From positions 160,255 through 224,254 of the forward strand of contig VWZW01004118.1 in assembly GCA_013397115.1 (NCBI GenBank): a DNA stretch of 64,000 nt, given 5' to 3'. The notes beneath the pieces were generated by a model that saw nothing but the letters and a program-made list of their open reading frames with translations, had not been told where the DNA came from and ran no database searches. Below are positions 26,601 through 39,810 of this stretch, piece by piece. The stretch is from Edolisoma coerulescens (taxonomy: Eukaryota > Chordata > Aves > Passeriformes > Campephagidae). Numbering within the stretch: the first letter of the stretch is position 1; every line of letters starts with the position of its first letter. The position numbers and the translations under genes were made by a program.

Positions 26601-28397
26601 TTTATACCACATACATCACACATATAACGTACCATCCCACAGATAAAACATCTTTGGATTAACTTTCTAATGCATTGAGGTATTTTCCAAACTACATTTG
26701 AATATTTAATCTTCTATTCAGCCCCTTCTTGTGTTGCATTCGATCATCCCCACACTCAATACAGAGCTGTCAAATACGGCCGTGTAGCATCAGCTTATTT
26801 CTTTCTCCAGTTTTCTGATTTTTCTGTCTCTGTTCATACTGCCTTCTTGCCTTCTTTCTATTTAGATTTTTTTCAGAGACCCAGTTTATTTATGATCTCA
26901 CAGACACAGTAATCAGCTGTCTTCACCACCCACATGTTTAAGATGAAGAAAGTGAAAAGAAAAATGGTGACATTTTCTAAGGGAGTGTCAGAACATTCTA
27001 ACTTGTCTGCATTTATTTCCTAAATAGTTCAGACAGACACACTGGGGTTTGGTTTGGTTTGTTGTTTGTTTTTGTGTTGCTTGTAGGGGGGTTTTTAATA
27101 CAGAATTAATTTTTAAAATGTAAGTAATAATAATAATAATATTACTACATATTTCAGAACAGTACCGTCTAAAAATTTGTGTGTTCTATGCAGCATGCAT
27201 GTTGCATTTAAATATATTGCATAAAAACACAGACTTTTATATCCTGTGAATATATAAAGGAATTCTTGTCATGAAATTCCCTGGAGAAACTCTCCCTGGA
27301 GAGTTTCTAGTGTGAGGTGTATGGATGGGTTTTTTCTGTTATTTCTTTATCAATACACATAAAATCCATTGCTTTAATGACAGTCTAAGAAGGTTTTTCT
27401 GGGAAATAGGATATGCTGAGCTCATTGAAGCAGTGGGGATGCCCTCATCTAAGCCTTTAAAGAGTCTGAGAACCTCTGTGCGTTCAAAGTCTGCAAATCA
27501 TAGAAAATATCTTCAGTGAAAGGGGGCATAACTTGTCTCTTTCCAGAGAACATTATCACAGATTCTAAGAAACTGCTGGGAAGATTACTATTGGTAAAAT
27601 AAGCCAAATGTTGGCATGAGCATGTATTTGCGACACATTCTGCACCTCCCTGCAACTTTATTTCATTGTTTCATCAGTATCAAGCATCACTCTGCTCTCC
27701 CACCTGCTGGGGCTGGATGGCGTGAGCCCTTTGGAGCCAGTTGCTGCTGCTGACAACTAAGGAGGACCATTTGTATGTAACTCCTCCTGCTGCACAACTC
27801 CTGTTACGACCGCAAAGACAAGTCCCCCAAAGTTTTAAACCATGAAGTTGGTAACACCTTAACTTACTTTCTGGTATAGCAAGAACACAATGTTCTGTTC
27901 TGGGAGATGGCTGTTTCCCCAAAGTGTTCTCGTTTGCCTAACGCATTTGCTGAAAGATGGGACATTATCAGCCTACGCATAAAATGCGGGACTGGTGTTA
28001 TTTCTCCAATATGCATTATTCATTCAGAAGGAGAAAGCTTTTCTTGTTATTAGGAAGTTGATTGGGCTGACTTGCTGTGTCTATTATTAATAAATAACTG
28101 AAACATTGTTTTAGTCATCTAAACACAGAACAATGAATTTTATTTGCTTAAAAGCCAGAACCAAGAGAATAACCAAAAGTTAATTTTGGTAAAAAAGAAT
28201 ACAGTAAATTACACAGAAAGACAAGTTTGTTACAACACATTTTTACCTGCAGAAAGGGAAGGGGGAAAAAAAAGAAATTAAGGTGGAAAACAGAGTTATG
28301 ACAGTTTAGGGTACTGAAATTCTACTTTTGAAAATACTCTTTGTGAAAACAACAGGGCATAAAAGGCAGGCAGGAGAAGGCCAGGATCAAACAGAAC
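17613..28397. other. Long AT-rich intergenic stretch
   Basis: Nearly 11 kb without a supportable gene. Open frames are all about 60-105 codons, lack domains and are scattered on both strands. Minor features are a cluster of CATAAGTC words near 19035-19069, a short TTCCTGGATC repeat near 22290-22322, G/T-rich simple sequence near 27043-27100 and (TAA)n at 27123-27140. Some of it may be old, unrecognised repeats or conserved noncoding elements, which cannot be judged without alignment. Confidence 0.5.
27043..27100. repeat. G/T-rich low-complexity sequence
   Basis: Runs of GGTTT, TTGT and G7 with no repeat-family identity. Confidence 0.7.
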
Positions 28398-29975
28398 AGC
28401 ATCACAGAATGGTTTGGGTTGGAAGGGACATAAAGGTCATCTAGTTCCAACCCCCTGATGCCATTCACTAGATAATGTTGCCAAAGTCTGATCCAATCTG
28501 GCCTTGAACACTTCCAGGAAGGGGCATCCATGGCTTCTCTGGGCAACCTCTTCCAGGGTTTCATCACCTTCTGAGTAAAGAATTTCTTCCTAACATCTAA
28601 TCTAAACATCCCATATGCTGTATTTCAGTTTCAAACCATTAGCCCTTGTCCTGTCACTATCTGCTCATATAAAAAGTCCCTCTCCCTTGTTTTTATAAGC
28701 TCCCTGAAGTCACTGAAAGACTGCAATGAGGTCTCCTCAAAGCCCTCTCTTCTCCAGGCTGAAGAACCCAGAGTTTCTTAGCTTATCTTCACAGGAGATG
28801 TGTTCCATCCTTTGGATCACCTTTCTCACCATCTTCTGGTCCTGCTCCAACAGGTCCATGTCGTTCTTCTGCTGAGGACCCCACACCTGGACACAGTACT
28901 CCAGGTATGGTCTCATGAGGGCAGAGTAGAGGGGGATCTAGTCTAGTTGATACCCTTCCTTGCCCTGCTGGCCACCCACCTTATGCTGCAGCCCAGGACA
29001 TGATTGGCTTTCTGGTCTGTAAGCACACAGGGTCATGTCCAGCTTTTCAGCCCCAAGAACCCCCAAGTCCTTCTCTGCAGGGCTGCTCTGCTCCCAATGA
29101 GTTCTTCTCCCAGTCTGTACTCATATCTGGGATTGCCCNNNNNNNNNNNNNNNNNNNNNNNNNNNNNNNNNCAGCAGTTTGCACTTGGATTTGTTGAATC
29201 TCATGGGAATCTCATGGACCTATTTCTCAAGCTTGTCCAAGTCCCTCTGGATAGGATTCTGTCTTTTCTCAGCTTCGTGTCGTCTATAAACCTGCTGAGG
29301 CTGCACTTGGTATCACTGTTGACACCATTGATGAAGATATTGAAGAGCACCAGTCCCCAGAGAGAGCCCTGAGAAACACCACTCCTCATTAGCCGCCGCC
29401 TGGACATAGAGCCACTGACCACAAGTCTCTGGCTGTGTCCATCCAGAAAATTCCTTATTCACTGAATAGTCCATCCATCAAATCCATGTCTCTCCAATTT
29501 GGAGATAAGGATGTCTGGTGGAACTGCATCAAAGGCCTTACAGAAGCGTAGGTAGATAACATTGGTCAGTCTTCCCTTGTCAAATGTTGCAGCCATCCCC
29601 TCACAGAAGACTACCAGATTGGCTAAGTGAAATCATGCTGGCTGCCTCAGATCACATCCTCCTTTTATGTGTCTTAATATATTTTCTAGGAGGATCTGCT
29701 CCATGATATTCCCAGGCACAGAGGAGAGGCTCACCAGTCTGTAGTTCCCTGGTTCTTCCTTTCCTACCTTTTTTAATATAGGAAAGCTGTTTCCCTTTTT
29801 CCAGTAATCAGGGACTTCATCTGACCACTAGGACTTTTCAAATACAATGGAGAGTGGCTTGGCACCAATATCAGCCAGTTTCCTCAGGACCCCGATGCAT
29901 TCCATTGAGTCCAATTGACTTGTGGCTGTCAGAGCTGATCACAGCCAGGCAATGGGCTGCAGAACAGGCTCTCAA
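28398..29975 (-). mobile_element. CR1 LINE, 5'-truncated, about 1.6 kb
   Basis: Antisense CR1. The left end is the 3' tail (catcacagaatggtttgggt, tggaagggacataaaggtca). The right half encodes part of a reverse transcriptase on the minus strand: GVSQGS and LVLFNIFINGV near 29340-29370, FIDDTKLR near 29280, and upstream GLNGMHRG near 29890. The usual FADD motif appears as FIDD, so both Asp residues remain, but stops break the frame. A run of 33 unknown bases lies inside (29139-29171). It abuts the LTR at about 29984. Confidence 0.9.
29139..29171. other. Assembly gap of 33 N
   Basis: 33 consecutive unknown bases inside the CR1 copy, probably a small unresolved repeat gap. Any frame across it is meaningless. 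Confidence 0.98.
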
Positions 29976-29985
29976 GTGTTCATTG

Positions 29986-30369
29986 TTTCACCCCTTCATG
30001 TTGGACTGCAGCAGCAGCCAGATCCCCAGAAGTTCAATACATCTATCATGGGTTAGAAACAGCATTACAGCTGCCCTTCCCTGCCCTCCTGCCCCGCATC
30101 AAGACAGACAAATGGCAGAGATTAAGGGCTGAGATAAAAACAATTTACTGGAAACAACAATGAGATAAGAAAATGAATTTCACCGCTTCATGTTGGACTG
30201 CAGCAGCAGCCAGATCCCCAGAAGGTCAATACATCTATCATGGGTTAGAAACAGCATTACAGCTGCCCTTCCCTGCCCTCCTGCCCCGCATCAAGACAGA
30301 CAAATGGCAGAGATTAAGGGTTGAGATAAAAACAATTTACTGGAAACAACAATGAGATAAGAAAATGAA
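29986..30369. repeat. 192-bp tandem duplication inside LTR
   Basis: Two head-to-tail copies, 29986-30177 and 30178-30369, with period exactly 192. I count only about three differences (cccctt/ccgctt, agttca/aggtca, ggctga/ggttga). The near identity suggests a recent duplication, or an assembly duplication. Confidence 0.95.
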
Positions 30370-30536
30370 TTGGAGTAGCAACAATATTAACAAAAAAAAA
30401 AAGCGTACAAAGAGAGGGGGATTTACATGCAAAATATGTTCACCCTGACCCAATGTGGCACCACCCCAAGACAATGCGCGAAGTGGTGGATGAACCCTCC
30501 CCCACCACACTTTTCTTTTCAACAGCAATCGACACA

Positions 30537-30586
30537 CCCCTCCTCCTTGGAAGTGAGAGTACCCCTCCTTCTTGGAAGTGAGAGTA
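30537..30586. repeat. Two 25-bp tandem repeats in LTR U3-like part
   Basis: Units 30537-30561 and 30562-30586 share the core cttggaagtgagagta with one mismatch. Short direct repeats in U3 are typical positions of LTR enhancer duplications. Confidence 0.85.
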
Positions 30587-31724
30587 GCGGTGTGTATGGT
30601 GTGTACGTGGTATAGAATAACAACCTAGACATGCCCAGACAGCTCCAGGCTCCACCCCCTCAGGCTAATGTGGAAAAATTAGCTCTGGCCTGGCCAAAAC
30701 CACGACAGTATCTCACAGCACTGTGACATTTGGCACTGATGATTTTAACATGTGAAGTATTTTTTTCAGTTTTTACAGAAACATAAATTTGGAATCACTC
30801 CCCCTGTCACAGAAACCAACTGCACAGAAATTAAATGCTTTTCTTTTTGTCATGCTATCTTAAGAGCATTTTACTATACTGTTTTTCTTAATTAATTCAT
30901 AGTTAGAGCTTGAAAGTGTGGGAAGAAATATTTAAAAATACAAAGTAAATCTCTTCTCCAACATTATTTAGCTGTGGCTTTGCTGGGAGTTCAGAGAGAC
31001 TGGCAAGGCTTTGGTCTCCTCACTTTTGCATATTCAGGTAGTACGAACCTTCTGTTTCTCTCTGTGGTAACACAGATTTGTGCTACTTTGAAGATTGCAA
31101 CCTAAATCTATCTCTCTGTCAGTGTCCCTTCAGTAGTGTTAAAAGAAACCTTTGTAAAAACGTTTGATATTTAAAGATGTGAGCTGGATGAAGTAAATAA
31201 AATTATTATTTTATACTTTATAAATATTATTTGATATTTAAACATGAGAGTTTAGGATAAACTGTGTTGGCCAAGAATTTTGTTCCTAACATGTCTACCT
31301 TCTGTATTTCCTACAATCTGGTGCACATATGTGCTTCTGCAGTTATGGCTGTAGTGACACGTTGCAGTGATATTATGCCTGTTAACAAGTGGTTGTGTCA
31401 GTTTTGCATGACACACGTGACAGCAAATGAATGGGTAGGTGAACAGTCTGCGTAAGCCTACTTGCACCAGCTTTCCAGTGGGAAGTCCCTTCTGTTTGGA
31501 ACTAAAGGCACAGAGATGTACCACAGTTTTGATTGTAGCTGTCAATATTCATGTGATAATATGTATTTGTACTTCAGAAAGTGCTGAACTCATGGACTAT
31601 GAGGATTACAGATGACTACACTTTATTTCTTTGGGAAATCTGGGAAATCTATTAAGAGACAGAGCAAAATATGTGATACATTCACAGAAATTCTGCAGAG
31701 TATGGCCAATTTAAGCAATGGCTT

Positions 31725-31749
31725 AAACAAACAAACAAACAAACAAAAC
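31725..31749. repeat. (AAAC)n microsatellite
   Basis: About six AAAC units. Confidence 0.9.
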
Positions 31750-34700
31750 TGAAATGCATTCAGGAGTTACACACTCACCCTAAAAATTAAGTATAGACTT
31801 CAGGCTGGCATTTGATATTTAATACTTTTTAATGAGATGCTTAAATTAGTGGGTTTTCATTATTCCCGAAGTACACACATTTTTCAATGCACAAGTTACT
31901 AAAAAGTAACTTATTTTAAGAAAACAAAAGAGTAGAGTACAAACATCTTGCAGTCTATACATTCCAACATACATAGTCAATGGCAACTGTAGTGGCAGGT
32001 CTAACTCTAAGGTGCACATAGCCCACTCCTTCTTAGCAAAAAAAAGAGCTAAGACAAACACGGTTATGTCAGAACTCATTCTTACAGTAAAAGTACAGGT
32101 GAGCTCTTCCATCTCAGCAGAGGAAATACCTGTGTAGAGTCAGTTTCTGTGGCATCGTGGAACTTCCTGCCTTCCAGCTGGTAACTTCATAGGACAAGGG
32201 AGCATGTTTACTCGAGAGAAGTCTCTCTGCTCACCAAAGGCAAGCCACTACAAAATACATTTTCCAACCTCTGGTTTTTTTCCTTTGGCTTAGGATTTGG
32301 TGGCTTTTTGTTTGTTTCTGTGTGTTTCTGGTTTGGTTTGGGGTTTTGTGGGAAGGAAGATTTCTTCAGTGTCCCAATCCCAAAAATTCACACATACTTT
32401 GCATGTTTCAGACAGAGCTTCTCTTGTCCATAACAATCTTGAGTACTAGCTCTTTTTTTTTTTTAATTTAACTGCATATTAATACATCTGCCTGGTCAAC
32501 TGACCAGGTAGCTGCCCCTACTATCTGTGATGCATAAGACCTGAAAACCCAGACCTGGCCGAAGAGAAAGAAAATGCTGGCCATGAGCTGCACAGTCTTC
32601 TCCCACATACTGTGTGTTATTTGGGTATTGCTGATCTTTTCCTCCCCCTTCTATTTCATTAGCCTTGGTATCTCCTTATGTCTTCCTGACTTCACTGCTG
32701 TCTTTTCTTTCATCATGGAGCCTGTTTTGCACATCAGCTTTGTAGCGTGACCTTCAGCCTTACCTCTGACAACAGCTCCTGCACAAATTCTTGGAAAGGT
32801 GCCAACTTTACCTACTGGCTTCTGGAGATATCTCATCCTACTGAGCATGTCACTTGTCACTGGCCGTGTCTGCCCAAATCAAAATAAATATTTCCCTGCA
32901 ACAGCAAGCAGGTAATAGTGTTATATTTTCCATGTTGAAAATTAAATGCGGAAAATGCTGTCTGTGGTGAGTGCTTTCAGTTGTTCCTTTTTCTTTCATA
33001 AACTTCCAGCTCAGTGTAGCCAGAGGAGCCAACTGCTGGGGCATCACACACAATGTGAAATTAAATGTGATTTTTGACAGGCCATTGAATTGTCTGAACA
33101 AACATGTTTTATAATACACCTCCATACTCGTCAAGACAGAGTGGAAGTTGAGACATCACCATCAAAGATCAAAATCCTAAAATGGTAGTAGAAACAGATC
33201 CCTTGTTGCTGCAGCAGCTACTACCCTTCACTGGCTTTTCAACTCTTTCACATATTTTTGGTGGGAAAGAGACTAACAGAGTGAGAAAAGAAGGTAGATA
33301 AGGGTGGTAATTCTGGCACCAAGTGAGCAAGCAGGCTTTCAGTTGGCTATGAGCGGAGTTTTTGCAGGGTCTCTAGAACAAAATTAGCTTCCAAGAAGTT
33401 TTTGAAGGCAACCTTGCATGTCAAATGATAGATCCTTTCATCTTACCTGCTATCTGTTCTCCCTCACTTAATTGTACAAATCTTTGTCCATTAAGCACTG
33501 AATTCTTAAAGCAGCAAATACAGTGAAATACAGTGAATATACGTCTTGTAGCATTTTGTTACAGTGGGTGTAAGAGACCAGAGCCTTATGAATTTTGTCT
33601 TCACTGAGTACACCAAACTCTCTTCAAAAGAGCAGAGCAAGTCTATGCCAGAACAATTTCTGGGATCAGAATCACATTTACCCAGCATGAGGCAACTTGC
33701 CTGACTAATGTTGTAAATAGCTAGAGCCAGGGTTAGGCTGATTCTTTCTTAATTGGAATAGATAAAAGTTATGTGTCTTGTAAATGCTCAAGTTGCTCTG
33801 TCAAACAGAAGACTAATAAACCCAAAGAAGTCCTATGATTTATTAATAGAGTCTGACTAACGCAGTTTAGTGCTGAGAATGGATTGAAGGCTGAAAAATA
33901 AAAGTCTTCCTCTTCTGGGCATCTTACATAATGCAACTGTGTACATGAAGAGGAAGTAAAAATTCACACTACTGGCAATCTGATACGCCATCGATGTGTC
34001 ATTGTTGACATTCCCAGAGAAGTAATTTTACCAGCATGGGCGTGTCAGATGTAAGGAAATAAAATTTGGATTTGCTGTTCTGGTTATTGCAAACAGAGAT
34101 CTCTACTGTTAGTAGCCAGCCTCCTAAATACCCACCATTTGAATCAGCACCTCTTTTTCTTTCACAAACCAGACCTTTTTGTGTTCTTCAGCACTCTTAT
34201 TTGTGATTTTTTGGGAACCCTTTGGAGGATGGTTTCCCCAGCATTATGCTGCATACAAGCTGCCTCAGAATTGACCTCTTGAAGTTCCGAAGGACAGAGA
34301 GAAAATAGGATATAAAATGGAGGAGGTAGAAAGGGAATAGATATGTATAAGGAAAAGGAAAAGAAGCTGAAATAATTTTCTAGGAAATTAACTATACCTG
34401 TAGCCTTAGTCAGTCCCTGGTGTCTCATTCTCCCAGTAATGCAAATATGTATCTTTTTGTTCTATTGAGTCAATGTAATTATGTACGCCTGCTTCCCAGT
34501 CTGTCTAATTTATTCACAACCATTTCTTTTCAGATGGAACTTCCCAGAGGTGAATGGTCCACAACTTTAAAATTTTCATTCTGGTTTCATTGAAAACCTC
34601 ATCAGTTCATTTTTGATTGCTCCAAAGCCTCAAATAATCCTTTAGCCCAGAGCCACTGTAAACTTTTAAGCAAAGTAACTGGAAAAAAAAAATCAATTTG

Positions 34701-37700
34701 TCAATTTGTCTAAAACTGCTTTTTCATTCTTACGCTCCAGAGAAATTCCTGTAAAAGATACTATATTATAATTTTAATAATTCCTGGGTCATTTTAGTAT
34801 ACAAGCTTGCTTTGGTTGCCACATTAATTATCAGATAGCTATAAACTAGGAAAAAATTGTTCCTAAAAGCATTTAGCATTTCAGCAAACACTTCATGATG
34901 TTATCAGCACTGCAATTTTATTCTCTCAAATTAATAACTGGAATTATATGCTATTTTATGTCACTAAATTATGCCAATATTCAGGTAAATTGTGTCCTGG
35001 ATTTTTATGGTATTTTTATTATATTGATTTCCAAAATATATTTTGGCATTTGCAAATCCAAACATCATTTTTAGTGTCTCAGATTTATTGAAAAAATAGT
35101 TGAACTATTGACCCAAGAAAAAAGCCACAGAATAAATTTGTCAGATTTCATGAGACAACTCAGATATTAACTTGCAGGGAAACAGCAGAGTACTTAGAAA
35201 GATAAATTAATTATTTAACTGTAATTTCTTTAGTCATAAAATAATGCAAATTTCTTATATTAAAGAAATGGTGGTTCTTCTCTTTCTTTACATTTCCATA
35301 TCCATTACAATGTCTCTGAATACAGTCTAAAAGTTACTTTTATGACATACATGTCGTTCATTCTATTATTAGGGGCTAAAAGGTATCCAAGAAATGAGGT
35401 CAATGTGTTTGTAAGTGCTAAAACAAGTTAATCTTTAGAAAGTGAAGCTATTTCTTATCCCATGGCCAAATACTCTCTTTACTGACTCAAAAATTAGAAG
35501 AATGATTAGGTAAGAAAAAGACACATAAATAGGCATTTTTAACTGATAAAATGGGACAAGGTGGTTTGTTATAAATAAAAGGCATCAATACTGTTATGTT
35601 CCGGTCATCTCGCTTTCCTGATAGGCTTCTTTCAGCCTTTATTTCATTAATTTATTGTCAGTATAAATATATTTTTTTAAATTGTGATGTGGAGCTGTGC
35701 CTTTTTATTTATAGTAAAGACTTTTCTCTTAATTACAATGTTAAATATAGCTTCATGAATGGACAGGAGCACAGAGTATAACACAGTGCAGTCTGGGTTA
35801 GGGTCATCAACAGATTATCTCCAGATTATCTGGATTACATGATTACCTTTGTGAAATGTAGCTGTGTTACAAATTGAAAATTAATCAGATTTTACAAAAA
35901 CTATTATTAAGTCAAGATAACAACTGTTGGCCTACATGTGTTTTAAGTCATGATGTATTTTAGGGTGGATTTGGTCAATAATACAGTGAAGCACAAAAAG
36001 AAAGCTCAAATTTTAAAAAGGTCTTGCACTGACTGTACTGAGTAGTCTTAGTATAGGGGTTTTGCTGTTGTTGCCCTTTCCATTCCCAAGTGAATTTCAA
36101 ATATGTCTTTATCTTGACCATTTTTCCCTCCTACAACATTCTTCCAACACTTTTAAAAAGCCAAATTCATTTTTTCTTGGCAAATTGGAGATTTGATTCT
36201 CTTTGGAATACAGTGCAGAAAAAGGCTCAGGCTTTTCCCCAGCTATGTGAAATTCAGTGTAACGGGTCAAAAATGTTGTGAAGGGAAAGAACTCCTTTGG
36301 AGTTCTTCTTGTGAACCAAAATGTCCCTTCCATAAGATCTCATGCTCTGACCAGAGGAAGCAAGTCCATTCTAAGGGATTCTCCAAGAAGACTGGCGCAT
36401 AAAATAACCCTGCTCACCAGCAGCTGAGTGCAAAACTCACTGATCTCTCTGCATTTCTTGGGAAGAAATTACTTGATGAAATTGTGGTGAAGACAGAGTT
36501 CTGCGCTGTGCACATATCTTAACATTCACACACACAGACATTGAAACCCTTTCTGCACCTATCGTGTAACAGAAGTTACCTTTTAAATAAGGGACTGGGA
36601 AATAAACAAAACACACCTTCAAAATTAAGTATAAAATTTCCTTGCACTCTTCACTAAGAAACAACCCATGTTACAACGGTATTGCTAACATCACTTCTTT
36701 AAATAGGATATGTACTAGAAAATGTAAGCACAGAGACAGTTAGTTCTGCCTGTGCTTACAGTCTGTTCTGACTGTGCACTGTGGAACTTCAGGCCAGTGA
36801 AAATACTGGCTTGGATATGAAGGTCAAATTTAGTTCAGTCAAATTTACAATAAAACAAACGTGAAATCTGTGGAACCACTCAGAAGAGACAGTTGAATGA
36901 CACAAAAATACATGAAAATAATATCTTTCTGTTTTTAATCATTAAGTACTCCATGTGAAAGGAATTGTATTTCTCCTGCCCAAATAATTGGTCCCAAAGT
37001 CTGTGGGTTAGCAAGGTTAATAGAGAAACACATACATGGATCATGATGAAGTCAACCTGGAAGCTCCTCTGGACATGCTTAAAAACTACTTGCTATTTGT
37101 AATTTACCTATGTGTGATCTAGGATTTCATTATTTGTAAAGCAATCTAATTACTATTTGCATATCTACCACTGAAGATTCTCCTTATTATTTGTTTTAAT
37201 TTGCATGCTCCCTATGCTTTTGGCAAAATAATTTTGACATCCTCAGATGTGATCTTTAGGAAGTACTTTGTCAACAGCTGTCAGAGCAACCTCAGAAGTT
37301 CTGGGGGAGACCAAGCGGGTCACAGGTGATTCAGGATTTGCTCCTGTAATAGCCTGTTAACAGTGGTCATGAAATGCTGAATTATTTGTCCATTATGACC
37401 AGGCCTGAAAATCAAAGTCTTTTGGCTCATTGCCTTGCAAAAATCAGCCTGCAATTTTCTAGCTGTTTAAGCTTGAAAGTTTTATGTAGATTTTAGTAAG
37501 TTAAGAGCCTTCAATCTGCAGTGTATACCACCAGCTGTCAGACACTACTATGGAATTTGAGAATGCCAGCCCATCAATGGATATATGCAGAATCTTTCAT
37601 GCTTGCCTCTGTGCATAAAAAGCTTAATGGCCTGGACTTCACTGCCATATATTTATATTTCAGATTTTACAGAGAGAAAGGCAGTCATATATTCCACCAT

Positions 37701-39157
37701 TGTGATATATTAATAACTGGAAATAGAACATCATTGTTATATAACAATTTCTATCTTCTCTTACTTCATTATTTTCATGATTAGAATTTTTATTAAAAGG
37801 AAAACTATTGGTAGACTACCGCTGTGATATTTTAATTGCTACTCTGGGTAGGATTACTGATACCATTTCATGGCACCAGCATACATGTCTACAGGATTTA
37901 TTACTCAGCTCATGTCTGCTCTTTTATGGATTTCATCCAAGAGATGCTTGAATACCAAGCTCTTGAAATGTCTCCCTTGTGGTGATTCAACTGCACTAAG
38001 CTGCATCAGCAAATAGCATTGACACGAAGGCAGCTACTGTTACATTCCAGCATAGTTTGATTTAGAGCAGAATTTTTTTAGATGTATTCCACTGTAACCC
38101 TTTTCCACCCATTACTTAATGCAAGCCAAGTCAAAATATCAGTTTAATGGCATTAAAAAGATTCTGGGATTGCTCTGAAATTTTATCTTGCAAACATGAA
38201 AAAATAGCAGCACATGTATGATTAATCATGTGAAGAATAATCAAAATGCACTATATTTTCTTCAAGTCATGCTTAAGTACCTAAAGAAATATGGTTTAAG
38301 AAATCTCTAAACAACTACCATTTTTGTTTACATATTCTGTTTCAATGATGAACTGAGGATATCAAATAACATTCCCTGCTGCATGCATAAAAGTACTTGT
38401 GAGTGAAAATTTGGGCGAGGAATCATTGACACATCATTAAATATTTGGCTCTAAGCCTTACACTGGTACGTCAACACACAGTGAATACAAAGCAGGTTAA
38501 AGGAAGAGGTCAGTATACTGCTAGTTCACTAATCAGCCACTGGCCTCTTACCAGAAACAGCACCTAAATCTCATTAAACTGCTCTTTATCTAAGTGGGGG
38601 AAGAATATACATCAGCTGCCTTCATTGAAGGACAAATGGCATACAAGTGCTAAGACTCTTACTGCTCTCAGTGGTAGAGGCAAAGAACAAAAACATAAAC
38701 ACAAATGGCATCTTTCAGGTGTTATATTGCAATTGTTAAATAATGGAAAATACTGGAACAAGAAAAGACAATGATGAAATCTGGTGGCAGGTATGAATGA
38801 AGCATTCTCAGTTTCGTGGTTATAAAGTGCAAATCTCAGATCTGATAGATTAAAGTCAGTTATATCATGGCACAAGTTTCCAAAGCACTGTATGAACTTC
38901 AAAGCAACACTAAATTCTGCATGTCAATAATAATTCATTTATGGATTTTGTTCTGGGAAATTATTAATTGCGCTGAAATTATTAACTGTGCTGAACTGAT
39001 GCTCTAGAGGTGGGATATTATTTGGAAACTACCTCTAATTATGTACTACAGGTTAAATAGTGAAGTAAATCCAGTTTATGGTTGATTTTGGAAACATTAC
39101 TATCATTACATTGTCCCTGAAAAAAGCACAGGAATAACAAAAGGAATGTCTTAAACA

Positions 39158-39200
39158 CCAAAAAAAAAAAACCCAACCGAAAAAAAAAAAAACCAAACCA
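39158..39200. repeat. A-rich low-complexity tract
   Basis: Two long A runs separated by CCCAACCG, about 85 bp upstream of the plus-strand CR1 fragment. Confidence 0.85.
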
Positions 39201-39285
39201 CAAAGGTAGTTTTCTACAAGCAAGTCTCTTAAAAAAACCCCAAAAACAATCAAGAATGTGATTTCTTATGAAAAGACCTTGCTAT

Positions 39286-39810
39286 AAGAAGGCTAATGAT
39301 ATCCTGGGGGTATTATAAGTATTGCCAGCAGGTCAAGGGAGATGATCTTTCTGCTTTCCTCAGCACTGGTGAGGCTGCATCTTGAGTGCTGTTTCCCGTT
39401 CTGAATAGTGCATTGCAGGAGGGATGTGATCATACTGCAGAGAGCCAGAGAAGGGATGTGAAAATGATGAGGGGAGAAGAGAACGCTCAAGGGGAGTATC
39501 ATCAATGAGTTCATGAAGGAAGGGTACACAGAAGAGGTGTCAGGGCTCCTTCCAGTGGTGCCCAGTGACAGGACCAGAGGCAGAACCAGAGAAGATTCCT
39601 TGTGAATGTAAGGAACAACTCTTTTTACTGTGAGAACGACTGAGCACTGGCACAGGTTGTCCAGAGAAGTAGCAGAATTTCCATCCTTGGAGATCGTCAA
39701 AAGCCATCTGGACGTGGTCCCAAGGAACCAGGTCTAGATGACCTGGCTTGAGCACAGAGGCTGGACCATAGGACTTCCAGCACTGCCTTCCAACATCAAC
39801 TATTCTATGT
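39286..39810 (+). mobile_element. CR1 3'-end fragment, sense
   Basis: Plus-strand CR1 beginning in the last part of ORF2 (aaggctaatgatatcctggg, ccagcaggtcaagggagatg, agcactggtgaggctgcatc) and running through the 3' UTR to ccttccaacatcaactattc. Strongly 5'-truncated. Open frames overlapping it on the minus strand are not genes. Confidence 0.85.

Larger units (their letters stand above)
29984..30707 (-). mobile_element. Endogenous retrovirus LTR with internal tandem duplication
   Basis: Reverse-orientation LTR. On the minus strand it starts TGTCGTGGTTTTGGCCAGGC (5' end at 30707), continues through a T-rich core (GTTAATATTGTTGCT) and then shows the typical avian LTR words CTTATCTCATTGTTG, CCAGTAAATTG and TTTTTATCTCAACCC. 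The right end is firm. The left end is uncertain because the U5-like part is duplicated, and no clear target-site duplication was found (GTATC on the right, TTCAT on the left). No retroviral genes adjoin it. The exact family is unknown. Confidence 0.75.
30708..39285. other. Long AT-rich intergenic stretch
   Basis: No supportable gene, RNA or transposon. It contains an (AAAC)n run at 31725-31749, G/T-rich simple sequence near 32275-32350, a small duplication of cagattatct near 35811-35832, and only short isolated open frames. Confidence 0.5.
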
